Source: Cellulomonas wangleii (GTDB lineage: Bacteria; Actinomycetota; Actinomycetes; Actinomycetales; Cellulomonadaceae). Taken from it: a stretch of 64,000 bases of DNA. Where the stretch lies: assembly GCF_018388445.1 (NCBI RefSeq), contig NZ_CP074405.1, positions 3,906,001 through 3,970,000 of the forward strand, read 5' to 3'. The position numbers and the translations under genes are program-made. Under the pieces are notes generated by a model. It saw nothing but the letters and a program-made list of their open reading frames with translations. It had not been told where the DNA came from and did not search any database. The first letter of the stretch is position 1; each line of letters opens with the position of its first letter. Of the stretch, positions 53,158-62,336 are shown piece after piece.

Positions 53158-54102
53158 GTGCCACCCCGTTCCCCCCTCCCGGCACGCCACGGCCTCGACG
53201 CGGCCCGCCTGTGCACCCCGCCCCCCGCCCGCGGCGTCCCCGCGGCGTGGCCCACGATGGGCGCCTGGCTGCGTCACCGGCTGCCCACGCACGTCGACGT
53301 CGCCGGGATGCTCGCCGCGGGCGAGTTCGTCGACGAGGACGGGCGCGCGCTGCGGGACGACGACCCGTTCGTCCCCGCGCGGCACGTGTGGTTCCACCGC
53401 GTCCTGCGCGAGGAGCCCGTGGTCCCCGGGACGATCCACGTGGTGCACCGCGACGAGCGGCTCGTGGTCGTCGACAAGCCACCGTTCCTGTCGACCATCC
53501 CCCGCGGGCGGCACATCGTGCAGAGCGTGGTCGTGCGGCTGCGCGCGGAGCTGGACCTGCCGGAGCTCTCGCCGCTGCACCGCCTCGACCGCAACACCTC
53601 CGGGCTGCTCATGCTCGCCACCGAGCGTCGCTGGCGCGGGGCGTACCAGACGGCGTTCGAGCGCCGCGCCATCGACAAGACGTACCGCGCCCTCGCGCCG
53701 CTGCGTGCCGACCTCGAGCTGCCGACGGTGGTGCGGAACCACCTGCGCAAGGTGCGCGGGACCACGCACGCCGAGGTGGTCCCCGACGCCCCGGTCAACG
53801 CGCTGACGCACGTCGAGCTGGAGCGCGAGGTCGACGGGCTCGGGGTCTACCGGCTGACACCGCTCACGGGCCGCACCCACCAGCTCCGCCTGCATCTCTC
53901 GGGCCTGGGGATCCCGATCGTCGGCGACCCGCTCTACCCGGTGGAGCGCGAGATCGACCTCGACGACTTCCGCGAGCCCTTGCAGCTGCTGGCCGCCGAG
54001 GTCCGGTTCACCGACCCGGTGGACGGGCAGCGGCGGGAGTTCCGCGCCGTGCGGGAGCTGCCGCTGACGGCCGAGACCGGCGACGCGCAGCCGGAGGCCT
54101 GA
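53158..54102 (+). CDS. RluA-family pseudouridine synthase
   Basis: A 314-residue pseudouridine synthase. The catalytic segment is PLHRLDRNTSGLLMLATE with the essential Asp near residue 144; upstream is IHVVHRDERLVVVDKPP and downstream LTPLTGRTHQLRLHLSGLGIPIVGDPLYP. The N-terminal extension of about 100 residues has a partial S4-like character. It isomerises uridine in rRNA or tRNA; the target base is not predictable. The start is GTG at 53158. Confidence 0.9.
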   Translation: MPPRSPLPARHGLDAARLCTPPPARGVPAAWPTMGAWLRHRLPTHVDVAGMLAAGEFVDEDGRALRDDDPFVPARHVWFHRVLREEPVVPGTIHVVHRDERLVVVDKPPFLSTIPRGRHIVQSVVVRLRAELDLPELSPLHRLDRNTSGLLMLATERRWRGAYQTAFERRAIDKTYRALAPLRADLELPTVVRNHLRKVRGTTHAEVVPDAPVNALTHVELEREVDGLGVYRLTPLTGRTHQLRLHLSGLGIPIVGDPLYPVEREIDLDDFREPLQLLAAEVRFTDPVDGQRREFRAVRELPLTAETGDAQPEA

Positions 54103-54195
54103 CGCCGCGCGCCCCTCGACGTCGCGGCCCCGGCATCCCCCGGTGGGTCTGCGGCGTCCCCGCACCCGGGCGGCCTCGTCGGCGTCCCGGACCGA

Positions 54196-54232
54196 CGAAG
54201 CGTTTCGGGCAGTGCGCCGGCAAGCGCTGTCT
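54196..54232 (+). promoter_or_regulatory. LacI-type operator cluster upstream of GH5 gene
   Basis: CGAAGCGTTTCG (54196-54207) is a near-palindrome of the AARCGTTT class, and GCAAGCGCTGTC (54220-54231) is a second related site two helical turns on. They lie 85-120 bases before the GTG start of the endoglucanase. Confidence 0.5.
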
Positions 54233-54314
54233 GCGACGGTCGGTCGTGGCCGGTGTGATCGTTCCCAGGCAGGCGACCGGGGCGCCGGCGGGCGACGGCA
54301 CCGAGGAGAGACCC

Positions 54315-56450
54315 GTGACCACTGCTCCCTGGCACGCACGCCTGCGTCGCCGCGTCACCCCGGTCGCCGTCGCCCTGGTCGCGCTGCTGGCCGGCGGGAC
54401 GGCGACGGCGGGCACAGCGCAGGGCGCTGCCGGGTGCCGCGTCGACTGGACCGTGACGTCGCAGTGGCCGGGCGGGTTCACCGCCGACGTCACCGTGGCC
54501 AACCTCGGCGACGCCCTGGACGGCTGGCGCCTGGCATGGACGTTCCCGTCGGGCCAGCGCGTGACCCAGGCCTGGAACGCGACCACCACGGCGACCGGGG
54601 ACCAGGTCGTCGCGACGAACGCGCCGTACAACGCCGCCCTCGCGACCGGCCGGTCCGTGTCGTTCGGGTTCCTCGGCTCCTGGGCCGGCAGCAACCCGGC
54701 GCCCACGGCGTTCACGCTGAACGGCGTCCCCTGCACGGGTCAGGTCGGCACGTCGCCCACGCCGACCCTCGACCCCTCGCCGTCGCCCACCGTCGCACCG
54801 ACGCCCACCACGCCGTCACCCACGCCGACGACGTCGCCGCGTCCGAGCCCGTCGGCGCAGCCCGCCGACGCGATGGCGACCGTCGCCGCCATGCAGCCCG
54901 GCTGGAACCTCGGCAACACCCTCGACGCGATCCCGGACGAGACCGCCTGGGGCAACCCGCTGACGACGCGCGAGCTGCTGCACCACGTCCGCTCGGAGGG
55001 GTACAACAGCATCCGCATCCCCGTGACGTGGACCGACCACGTCGGCCCGGCGCCCGACCACACGATCGACCCGGCGTGGCTCGCACGGGTCGAGCAGATC
55101 GTGGACTGGTCCCTCGACGAGGGCTTCTACGTGATGCTCAACCTGCACCACGACTCCTGGCAGTGGGCCGACGACTACCCGACGGACCGCGAGGCCGTCC
55201 TCACCCGGTACCGCGCGCTGTGGGACCAGATCGCCGTGACGTTCCGCGACCGCTCCTCGCGGCTCGCCCTCGAGAGCCTCAACGAGCCCCAGTTCGCCGG
55301 CGTCACGGACGAGCAGGGCGACGTCCTCGTCCAGGAGCTCAACACCGACTTCGTCGAGCGGGTGCGGGCGACCGGTGGCGGCAACGCCACCCGGCTGCTG
55401 GTGCTGCCGACCCTCCACACGAGCAGCGAGCAGCCCCGGCTCGACGCGCTGGCCGCCACGATCGACCGGCTCGACGACCCGAACCTCGCCGCGACCGTGC
55501 ACTTCTACGGGTGGTGGCCGTTCAGCGTGAACATCGCCGGCGGCACCCGCTACAGCACCGAGGTCGAGCAGGACCTGGTCAGCTCGTTCGACCGGGTGAC
55601 CGACACGTTCGTCGAGCGCGGGGTCCCGGTCGTGATCGGCGAGTGGGCCCTGCTGGCGTGGGACCACACACGCCCCGGGATCATCGAGCGCGGCGAGTTC
55701 CTCAAGTACCTGGAGGCCGTCGGGCACCACGCCCGGACCCGCGGGCTGACGACGATGGTGTGGGACGCCGGGCAGTTCCTCGACCGCAACGCGCTGACCT
55801 GGCGTGACGAGGGCGTGCACGCCATGATGCGCGCGAGCTGGACGCAGCGGTCCGGGACGGCGTCGTCGGACGAGCTGTACCTGCCGGGCGGCGGCCCGGT
55901 CACCGCGAGGTCGCTCACCCTCAACCCGAACGGGACGACGTTCCAGGGGCTCTGGCACGACGGCACCGAGCTGGTGCGCGGCACCGACTACACGCTCGAC
56001 GGCGAGCGCCTCACCCTGTCGGCCCCCGCGCTGACCCGCCTGGCCGGCGAGCGGCGGTACGGCGTCGCGGCGACGCTCGAGGTGCGCTTCTCCCAGGGCG
56101 TGCCGTGGGAGATCCACGTCGTCACCGCCGACACCCCGGTCCTGGCCGCCGCGACGGGCACGACCGCGTCGTTCGCGATCCCGGCGGAGCTCCGCGGGGA
56201 CCGGCTGGCCACCATGGAGGCCCGCTACGCCGACGGCTCCAACGCCGGGCCGCCGTCGTGGACGTCGTACAAGGAGTTCTGGAGCTCCTTCCGGCCCGAC
56301 CCCGCGACCGGGACGATCCTGCTGACCCCGGAGTTCTTCGCCGAGGTCCACGACGGCACCGTGACGCTGACGTTCCACTTCTGGAGCGGCGCCCAGGTCA
56401 CCTACACGGTCACGAGGACCGGGACGTCGGTGGTCGGCACCCCGTCGTGA
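54315..56450 (+). CDS. secreted endo-beta-glucanase, CBM2-GH5-Ig-CBM46
   Basis: A 711-residue secreted enzyme. After a signal peptide (about 1-38) comes an N-terminal CBM2 (CRVDWTVTSQWPGGFTADV, FGFLGSWAG; about 40-140), a Pro-Thr-Ser linker, then GH5 (about 190-510): GWNLGNTLDA, NLHHDSWQW, acid/base Glu in LESLNEPQF, nucleophile Glu in VVIGEWALL, resembling subfamily GH5_4. The last 200 residues are an Ig-like X2 domain (LYLPGGGPVTARSLTLNPNG) and a CBM46-like end (LLTPEFFAEVHDGTVTLTFHFWSG). It should attack cellulose, mixed glucan or xyloglucan. The start is GTG at 54315 with GAGGAGAG before it. Confidence 0.9.
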   Translation: MTTAPWHARLRRRVTPVAVALVALLAGGTATAGTAQGAAGCRVDWTVTSQWPGGFTADVTVANLGDALDGWRLAWTFPSGQRVTQAWNATTTATGDQVVATNAPYNAALATGRSVSFGFLGSWAGSNPAPTAFTLNGVPCTGQVGTSPTPTLDPSPSPTVAPTPTTPSPTPTTSPRPSPSAQPADAMATVAAMQPGWNLGNTLDAIPDETAWGNPLTTRELLHHVRSEGYNSIRIPVTWTDHVGPAPDHTIDPAWLARVEQIVDWSLDEGFYVMLNLHHDSWQWADDYPTDREAVLTRYRALWDQIAVTFRDRSSRLALESLNEPQFAGVTDEQGDVLVQELNTDFVERVRATGGGNATRLLVLPTLHTSSEQPRLDALAATIDRLDDPNLAATVHFYGWWPFSVNIAGGTRYSTEVEQDLVSSFDRVTDTFVERGVPVVIGEWALLAWDHTRPGIIERGEFLKYLEAVGHHARTRGLTTMVWDAGQFLDRNALTWRDEGVHAMMRASWTQRSGTASSDELYLPGGGPVTARSLTLNPNGTTFQGLWHDGTELVRGTDYTLDGERLTLSAPALTRLAGERRYGVAATLEVRFSQGVPWEIHVVTADTPVLAAATGTTASFAIPAELRGDRLATMEARYADGSNAGPPSWTSYKEFWSSFRPDPATGTILLTPEFFAEVHDGTVTLTFHFWSGAQVTYTVTRTGTSVVGTPS

Positions 56451-56660
56451 GCGCGGCGGGCGCGCCGTACGCCGGTGGGCGGGCGGTGGCGGTGCCCTCG
56501 ACCGGGCCGACGTGCACGCCCTGCGGGACGGCGGGGACCCCGACACCCCCGCACCGGGCCGTCCGCGCCGGAGGGATGGGAGTGGGTCACGGGCATCCAC
56601 GAGTGGCAGGCGGAGCGGCTGGGTCGCTGACCCGGCCGCACCGCCCGCACCCGTCGCGGA

Positions 56661-58769
56661 TCAGGTGCCGCAGACCTCGTCCGGCGCGACGACGACGTCG
56701 ACCCGCCCACCACCGGGTCCGAAGGTCACGCACCGCTCCTCCTCGACCGCGCCCGTCGAGTCCACGCTGCGGTAGCCGAGCGTCTGCCGGTCGGCGCGCT
56801 TGAGCCGGAACGGACCGTCGTAGGCGGTCCACGCACCGCCGTCGACCCGGTACTCGGTGCGGGCGAGGGTGGCGGGTGCCGTGACCTGGGCGTCGAGCGT
56901 CACGGTGACCCAGTTGGTGCCCTGGTAGGACAGCGTCGTCGCGGGCGGCACGGACGGCTCGGGCTCGGGCTCGGCGATCCCCTGCGGCCAGCTCACCAGC
57001 AGCTCGTCGCCGGCGTCGGTGACCTCCTCGACGGTGATCGTGTTGATCGAGAAGGCGTTCCCGCCCCCGCCGCCACGGACGCCGATGTTGCCGATCAGGC
57101 CGTCGGCCGGCTGCGACCCGTCGAGGGTGATCTCGCTGACCAGCGTGTAGCTGCCCATGTTGACCATGCCGCTGTTGAAGTACGCGGGCAGCTGCGTGGC
57201 GACCTGGTCGGCCGCGTACGGGTGGGCGTTGACCAGCGCGCCGTCGGCCGTCGTGTAGCCGCCGTTGCTGTTGTCCTTCAGCCACCGCACGCGGATCGCC
57301 GTGGTGCCCTTGGCCGTGTAGTTCACGGCGATGCGGTACGTGGCGCCGGGCTCGGGACGGAAGGCCACCTCGCCGTCGTCGGTGGTGGACCAGGGCCACG
57401 CAGAGGCGTCGTCGCCCAGAACGATGTTCGCGCCGCTCCACGAGTCGCCGGCCGACGTGTCGAACACGTGCACGCCGGGCACGGGTGCCGGCTCCTCGCC
57501 GCCGGACGTGTCGATGTAGTCGTGGGTCGCCAGGAACTCGTCCGGGTACAGGATGCCGAGCAGCGCGAGCTTGGCGTTGCCGTCGTAGTCGTAGGGCATG
57601 GCGAACTCGCCGCCCTTCCAGCCGGTGCGCACGTCACGGACGCCCGCCAGCTTCACGGCGGCGACGACCTTCGGGTTGTCCGTCGTGTTGCCCGGGCCGG
57701 CGGCGTGGTCCCGGTACACCTGGAACAGCTCGGCGTACTTCATGCCCTGGTTGTTCTCGTTCTCGGGCGTCAGCTCGCCCGGCGGCAGGGCGATGTCCAT
57801 CTCCGTGACGTGGACCTCGACGTTCCCCAGCGTCGCGAACAGCTCGATGTTCTGCTCGACGGCCGCCACGTCGGTCGCCAGGTTGTAGTGCCCCTGCATG
57901 CCGATGACCTCGATGAGCGGCTTGCCGCCCGGACGGGTCCCCGCGTGGCGCTCGTTGATCTCCTTGACCATCTCGAAGACCACGCGCGCCTTCGCCGGGG
58001 AGTCCAGGCCGAAGTCGTTGTACGTGAGCTTCACGTCCCAGCCGTGGGCGTCGACGACCTCGGCCGCCTTGACGAACGCGAGCTCCACCCAGTCGGCGCC
58101 CAGCGCCTGGTACCAGCCCTCGCCCTTGGCCAGCGAGGCGCGCCAGTCGGCGGGGTCCGCGGTGCCGACGGCCTCGTTGACCACGTCGATCGCGACCAGC
58201 CGGCTGCCGAAGTGCCCGAGGACGTTCTCGATGTGGGTGTTCAGGTTGTCCAGCGCCACCGTGCGGTCGAACGTGCCCGGCTGGTCGAACCGGGCCGGCG
58301 GCGCGTCCCACATCCACGTGGGCGTCTGGGAGTGCCACGCCAGGGTGTGGCCGTAGAGGTCGAGGTCGGGGTTGCGCGACGTGTAGCGGGCGAACGCCGC
58401 CTCGGCCGCGTCGTACGTGAACACGCCCTTGTCGCGCTGCGTGCTCTCGGGCTTCATCTCGTTGCCCGGGGTGTAGGAGGCGTAGTTGTACAGCAGGCCC
58501 TCGATCTCACCGGCGCCGAAGATGCCGAACGAGAAGTGGTCCGCGTAGACGTCCTTCATCGGCGGGTAGTGCTCGAAGGTCCGGCCCGCCGGGGGCAGGG
58601 TCGGCTCGGCGGCCGCGACCGCCGGCTGGGCCGGGCCCAGCGCCGCGAGCGCGAGCAGTCCCGCGAGGGCGCCGGCGAGGACGGGCCGGGCCGGGCCCCT
58701 CGCGGCGCGGGAGGCCCGTGACGCGGCCACCCCTCCGATCGTGCCGCCGTCCGGTCGCGCATCCGACAT
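56661..58769 (-). CDS. secreted GH10 xylanase with two C-terminal modules
   Basis: A 702-residue secreted protein. The signal peptide ends near residue 53 (AQPAVAAA). GH10 (about 60-420): YTPGNEMKPESTQ, LYGHTLAWHSQTPTW, acid/base Glu in AIDVVNEAVG, nucleophile Glu in VHVTEMDIAL. Next a beta-sandwich of about 150 residues (VHVFDTSAGDSWSGANIVLGDD ... FSINTITVEEV) resembles a CBM, with a Gly-rich RGGGGGN turn, and last an OmpL47-like repeat (TLARTEYRVDGGAWTAYDGP). No CBM2 or cell-wall anchor is seen. GAGGGGATCCC precedes the ATG. The binding modules are not classified with certainty. Confidence 0.9.
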   Translation of the reverse strand: MSDARPDGGTIGGVAASRASRAARGPARPVLAGALAGLLALAALGPAQPAVAAAEPTLPPAGRTFEHYPPMKDVYADHFSFGIFGAGEIEGLLYNYASYTPGNEMKPESTQRDKGVFTYDAAEAAFARYTSRNPDLDLYGHTLAWHSQTPTWMWDAPPARFDQPGTFDRTVALDNLNTHIENVLGHFGSRLVAIDVVNEAVGTADPADWRASLAKGEGWYQALGADWVELAFVKAAEVVDAHGWDVKLTYNDFGLDSPAKARVVFEMVKEINERHAGTRPGGKPLIEVIGMQGHYNLATDVAAVEQNIELFATLGNVEVHVTEMDIALPPGELTPENENNQGMKYAELFQVYRDHAAGPGNTTDNPKVVAAVKLAGVRDVRTGWKGGEFAMPYDYDGNAKLALLGILYPDEFLATHDYIDTSGGEEPAPVPGVHVFDTSAGDSWSGANIVLGDDASAWPWSTTDDGEVAFRPEPGATYRIAVNYTAKGTTAIRVRWLKDNSNGGYTTADGALVNAHPYAADQVATQLPAYFNSGMVNMGSYTLVSEITLDGSQPADGLIGNIGVRGGGGGNAFSINTITVEEVTDAGDELLVSWPQGIAEPEPEPSVPPATTLSYQGTNWVTVTLDAQVTAPATLARTEYRVDGGAWTAYDGPFRLKRADRQTLGYRSVDSTGAVEEERCVTFGPGGGRVDVVVAPDEVCGT

Positions 58770-58823
58770 GGGATCCCCTCCAGGCACTCCCGCGGCGCGT
58801 CGTTGCGCCGGGGCTCGGTGTGG

Positions 58824-58846
58824 CAAACGTTCTCCATCGAGAACGT
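58824..58846 (-). promoter_or_regulatory. LacI-type operator/dyad upstream of GH10 gene
   Basis: ACGTTCTC (58827-58834) and GAGAACGT (58839-58846) form a perfect 8-bp inverted repeat around CATC. The left half, CAAACGTTCTC, includes the AACGTT core found before the CE15 gene (there CAAACGTTTTC on the complementary strand). The site is 55-77 bases before the ATG. Confidence 0.6.
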
Positions 58847-58927
58847 GCCCGAACCTAGCCGCCGTGACGCGGGGGCTGTCAAGGGTCGCGTGACGGCGCG
58901 GTCGTGGTCAGTGCGCGTCGGGAACGG

Positions 58928-60166
58928 TCACCGACCGCCCGTGCGCAGCCCTGCCGCGGCGCAGATGCCGAGCAGGCCCGCCACGGCCGCCGGCCAGAAG
59001 GCGTGCGCCAGGGACCCCGCGAGCGCACCGCTCGCCGCCGCCCCCGCGGAGAGTCCCAGCACGAGCGCCGTGGCCAGCAGCGACATCGTCGACGCGACCA
59101 GCCGCGGCGGCGCGACGCGCTCGGCACGCGCGTAGCCGCTGACCAGCAACGTCCCCGCGCCGACGCCGAGGACGAGCGCGCACGCCGCCGCACCCCACGC
59201 GCCAGGGAGCGTGGCCAGGCCCACGGCACCGACCAGCACCGCGACACCACCGACGGCCACCCGCGCCGCGAGGCTCCCGCGACCGACCAGCCGCGAGAGG
59301 AACAGGCTCGCGATCGCGCTGCCGATCCCGGCGCAGGCGTAGACCACACCGGTCAGCTCCTCGGTGCCGCGCGCGGCGTTCACGGCCGTGAGCCCGGTCT
59401 GCGTCGAGCCGAACGCGGCGCCGACCGCCAGGGCGGCGAGCATCGGCGCGACGAGCGGACGCAGGTCGAGCCGCGCGCCGTCGTGCTCGGTACCCGCGAC
59501 CGGTGCGGTGCGGCGGGGCCAGATGGCCCGGTCGGTCCACAGGTACGCCGCGAAGGCACCCTGCCCCACGACGGCGAACCCGACCAGGACCCACAGCGCG
59601 GGCACCGGCCCCAGCAGCGCCACGAGCAGGCCGGCGGCCACGGGCCCGATGACGAACCCGAGCTCGTCGGCGGCCACCTCGTACCCCAGCGCGCGGCGGA
59701 CGAGGTCGAGGCGTCCGTCGCGCCGCGCCAGGTGCGACCACCGCGAGCGCGCGATGGACCCGACCTGCGGGTTCGCAGCACCGACCACCGCCGCGCACAG
59801 CAGCAGCGCCCACGTGCCGACGTCCCGCGAGGTGACGGCGAGCACCGCCAGCAGGCCGGCCACCTGCACCGCCGTCGCGACCGCGACGACAGGGAGCGGC
59901 CCCCACCGGTCGACGCTGCGCCCGACGAGCGGGGCACCGACGGCCGTGCCGATGCCGAGGGCCGCGACCGTCGCACCGCCGAGCCCGACGCCGAGACCGG
60001 AGGAGGCCACGAACATCAGCAGACCCAGCTGGATCATCGACGAGGGGATCCGCCCGACGAGGGCGGTCACGAGGAAGGGCAGGCCGCCGGCGGCGGGCAG
60101 CGAGGTGCGGGCGGCGGGCGCGCGCGTGAGGGACTCCGCGCGCGTGGGCGCGAGCTGGGACGTCAA
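58928..60166 (-). CDS. MFS transporter
   Basis: A 412-residue major facilitator with about 12 membrane segments. The loop after segment 2 reads GRSVDRWGPLPVV, the degenerate MFS motif A, and VVGAANPQVGSIARSRWSHLARRDGRL resembles the sugar-efflux/YfcJ-like group. The start is TTG at 60166 with GGAG 8 bases upstream. The gene follows the GH10 gene's promoter region in opposite logic, both on the minus strand, with a 158-base gap. It may export a compound; a substrate is not predictable. Confidence 0.82.
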   Translation of the reverse strand: MTSQLAPTRAESLTRAPAARTSLPAAGGLPFLVTALVGRIPSSMIQLGLLMFVASSGLGVGLGGATVAALGIGTAVGAPLVGRSVDRWGPLPVVAVATAVQVAGLLAVLAVTSRDVGTWALLLCAAVVGAANPQVGSIARSRWSHLARRDGRLDLVRRALGYEVAADELGFVIGPVAAGLLVALLGPVPALWVLVGFAVVGQGAFAAYLWTDRAIWPRRTAPVAGTEHDGARLDLRPLVAPMLAALAVGAAFGSTQTGLTAVNAARGTEELTGVVYACAGIGSAIASLFLSRLVGRGSLAARVAVGGVAVLVGAVGLATLPGAWGAAACALVLGVGAGTLLVSGYARAERVAPPRLVASTMSLLATALVLGLSAGAAASGALAGSLAHAFWPAAVAGLLGICAAAGLRTGGR

Positions 60167-60308
60167 GGTGGGTGCTCCAGGGTGCGTCGAGTACCCGCGC
60201 GCCCCACCCCACACACGGAAGACTGCCCCTGATCTGGTCCCAGGATACGCGAGCCCGCGGCGACCGCCACGTCCGGCGGCGGACCCACGGGCGCCGGAGG
60301 GGCGTCGG

Positions 60309-60683
60309 TCAGTCGGCCCCCGGTCGCTCGGCCCGCCCCGGACCCCCCTCCACGTCAAGCGCTTGGCGCCGGACCCGGCGCCGCTCGCTCACGGTGACCG
60401 TCACGACGGAGACGAGCACGACCGCCAGGGCCGCGACCCACAGCCGGCCGTCGTCGGACCCCGTCACCCGCAGCACGACGCAGGCGACGACCCCGGCCAT
60501 GCCGGCCCCGAGGGCCACCTTCCCGAGGGGCGTCATGTCCGACGGTGCGCGGCCGGGCTCCCAGGACCCGTCCTCCCGCTGCCCGCTGCGCAGCAGCAGG
60601 TCCCGGGTCGTGGCACCGCGGAGGTACCAGGAGATCCCCAGCACGGGCAGGCCGACGAGCAGGCCGAGCAGCACGTCAGGCAC
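60309..60683 (-). CDS. small membrane protein
   Basis: A 124-residue protein with hydrophobic segments at about 2-20, 52-70 and 75-97, ending in a charged RRRVRRQALDVEGG tail. The start is GTG at 60683 with GGGGGATCCC before it. No family was recognised. A 10-bp palindrome (60356-60365) lies inside its end and upstream of the MFS gene. Confidence 0.5.
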   Translation of the reverse strand: MPDVLLGLLVGLPVLGISWYLRGATTRDLLLRSGQREDGSWEPGRAPSDMTPLGKVALGAGMAGVVACVVLRVTGSDDGRLWVAALAVVLVSVVTVTVSERRRVRRQALDVEGGPGRAERPGAD

Positions 60684-60814
60684 GGGATCCCCCTGGTGGA
60701 CCTGGTTGTCGGTCCAGGGTGGCACCGGGGGCGCCGCGACGCGCGGCGGCGCCGACACCCTGCGCGAGCCCGGCCTGGTCGAGGCGCGGCAGGACGCCTC
60801 GCTACTGTGCCCCG

Positions 60815-62242
60815 ATGCCGTCCCGACGCGCACTCCTGCCCCGGTCGACGCCCGCCGCGACCGGGGTCGACTCCCGCGCCGTCGCGGCGATGTTCGACGA
60901 CCTCGAGGCGCGCGACGTCGAGTGCCACTCCCTCATGGTGGTGCGCCACGGCCACGTCGTCGCCGAGGGGTGGTGGGCGCCCTACTCCGCGGACCGGCCG
61001 CACCTGCTCTACTCGGCCACCAAGTCCTTCACGTCGGTCGCGGTCGGGCTCGCGGTCGCCGACGGCCTGCTTGCGCTGGACGACCGGGTGGTGGACGTCC
61101 TGCCCGACCACGTGCCGCACGACGTCCCCGACCAGGGCCGCCGCCTGACGGTGCACCACCTGCTCTCGATGACGACCGGGCACGCCACGGACACCCTCGA
61201 GGACGCGTGGGGCCTGGAGCCCGGCGACCTGGTGAAGGGGTTCCTGCGCGTGCCGTTCGCCGCGCCCGAGGGGACGCGCCACGTCTACGACAACGCCACG
61301 ACGTTCGTCCTCGCGCGGATGGTCGAGCGCGTGACCGGGCGCGGCCTGCCCGAGCTGCTCGACGAGCGCCTGTTCCGCCCGATGGGCATCGAGCACGCCG
61401 AGTGGGACCGCGTCGGCAGCGGGGCCGCCTTCGGGTTCCACGGTCTGCACCTGACCACCGAGGCGCTCGCCGCGTTCGGCGAGCTGCTGCTGCGCGGCGG
61501 CCGGTGGGGTGACCAGCAGCTCGTCCCCCGGGAGTGGGTGGAGCTGGCCACGCGGCAGCACGTCCCGACCGCGCACGTCGAGGGGTCGGTGGAGGGCGCC
61601 GACGCCTGGTGCGGGTACGGCTACCAGTTCTGGATGTCCCGTCACGGGTACCGGGCGCACGGGGCGTACGGCCAGCGGTGCGTCGTCGTCCCGTCGCACG
61701 ACCTCGTCGTGGCCGTGACCGGGGCCACCGAGCCGCAGGACGTGCTGGACGCGATCTGGGAGCACCTGCTGCCCGGCCTGGACGGTCCGACGAGCGCGCG
61801 CGACGACGAGGCGCTCGCCGACCGGATGCGGCGGCTGTCGCTGCCGACGGTGCCGGGGTCGGCGCCCGCGGGGCGCGCGGTGACGGCCCGCGTCGTCGCG
61901 CCGGACGCCGACTCCCCGCTGGCCGACGGGACCTCCGTGGTCGTCCACCCGACCGGCGACGGCTGGGTCGTGCGGCTCGGACCCTCGATCGAGGTCGCGG
62001 TCGGGCACGCCGCGTGGCGGGAGAGCACGCCGCTCGGCCGGCCCGTCGTCGCGTCGGGAGCCTGGCAGGGCGACACCTTCGTCGCCGACCTGGTCGTCGT
62101 CACCACCCCGCACCGGGTCCGCCTGGTCGTCGACGCGGGCTCCGGCACCGCCGTCGCGACGTGGAGCACCCCACCCCTGACGACACCGGACCTGGCGCTG
62201 CACCTGCGCTCGCCGCTCATGACCCGTCCCCGTCACGCGTAG
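60815..62242 (+). CDS. serine hydrolase, beta-lactamase/PBP4* family
   Basis: A 475-residue enzyme of the beta-lactamase superfamily (class C-like serine hydrolases). SxxK is LLYSATKSFTS (Ser near residue 71), the YxN-type motif is in RHVYDNATTF, and the H/KxG equivalent is RAHGAYGQR near 285. The last 150 residues form a beta-rich accessory domain (TSVVVHPTGDGWVVRLGPS). No signal peptide is seen, so a cytosolic esterase or peptidase is more likely than a lactamase. The ATG is at 60815. Confidence 0.85.
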   Translation: MPSRRALLPRSTPAATGVDSRAVAAMFDDLEARDVECHSLMVVRHGHVVAEGWWAPYSADRPHLLYSATKSFTSVAVGLAVADGLLALDDRVVDVLPDHVPHDVPDQGRRLTVHHLLSMTTGHATDTLEDAWGLEPGDLVKGFLRVPFAAPEGTRHVYDNATTFVLARMVERVTGRGLPELLDERLFRPMGIEHAEWDRVGSGAAFGFHGLHLTTEALAAFGELLLRGGRWGDQQLVPREWVELATRQHVPTAHVEGSVEGADAWCGYGYQFWMSRHGYRAHGAYGQRCVVVPSHDLVVAVTGATEPQDVLDAIWEHLLPGLDGPTSARDDEALADRMRRLSLPTVPGSAPAGRAVTARVVAPDADSPLADGTSVVVHPTGDGWVVRLGPSIEVAVGHAAWRESTPLGRPVVASGAWQGDTFVADLVVVTTPHRVRLVVDAGSGTAVATWSTPPLTTPDLALHLRSPLMTRPRHA

Positions 62243-62310
62243 CCGGCCCGCCCCGGGTGGGCCGGGTTCCCGAGTGCCGCCGGTCCGTCTCGTCCGTACC
62301 TATTGTGTTA

Positions 62311-62328
62311 CGTACCCATACGGGTACG
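62311..62328. promoter_or_regulatory. 18-bp inverted repeat, ArsR operator
   Basis: CGTACCC (62311-62317) and GGGTACG (62322-62328) flank ATAC, nine bases before the ArsR start. TATTGT at 62301-62306 could be the -10 box. The position suits autorepression by ArsR. Confidence 0.72.
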
Positions 62329-62336
62329 CTCGTCCT

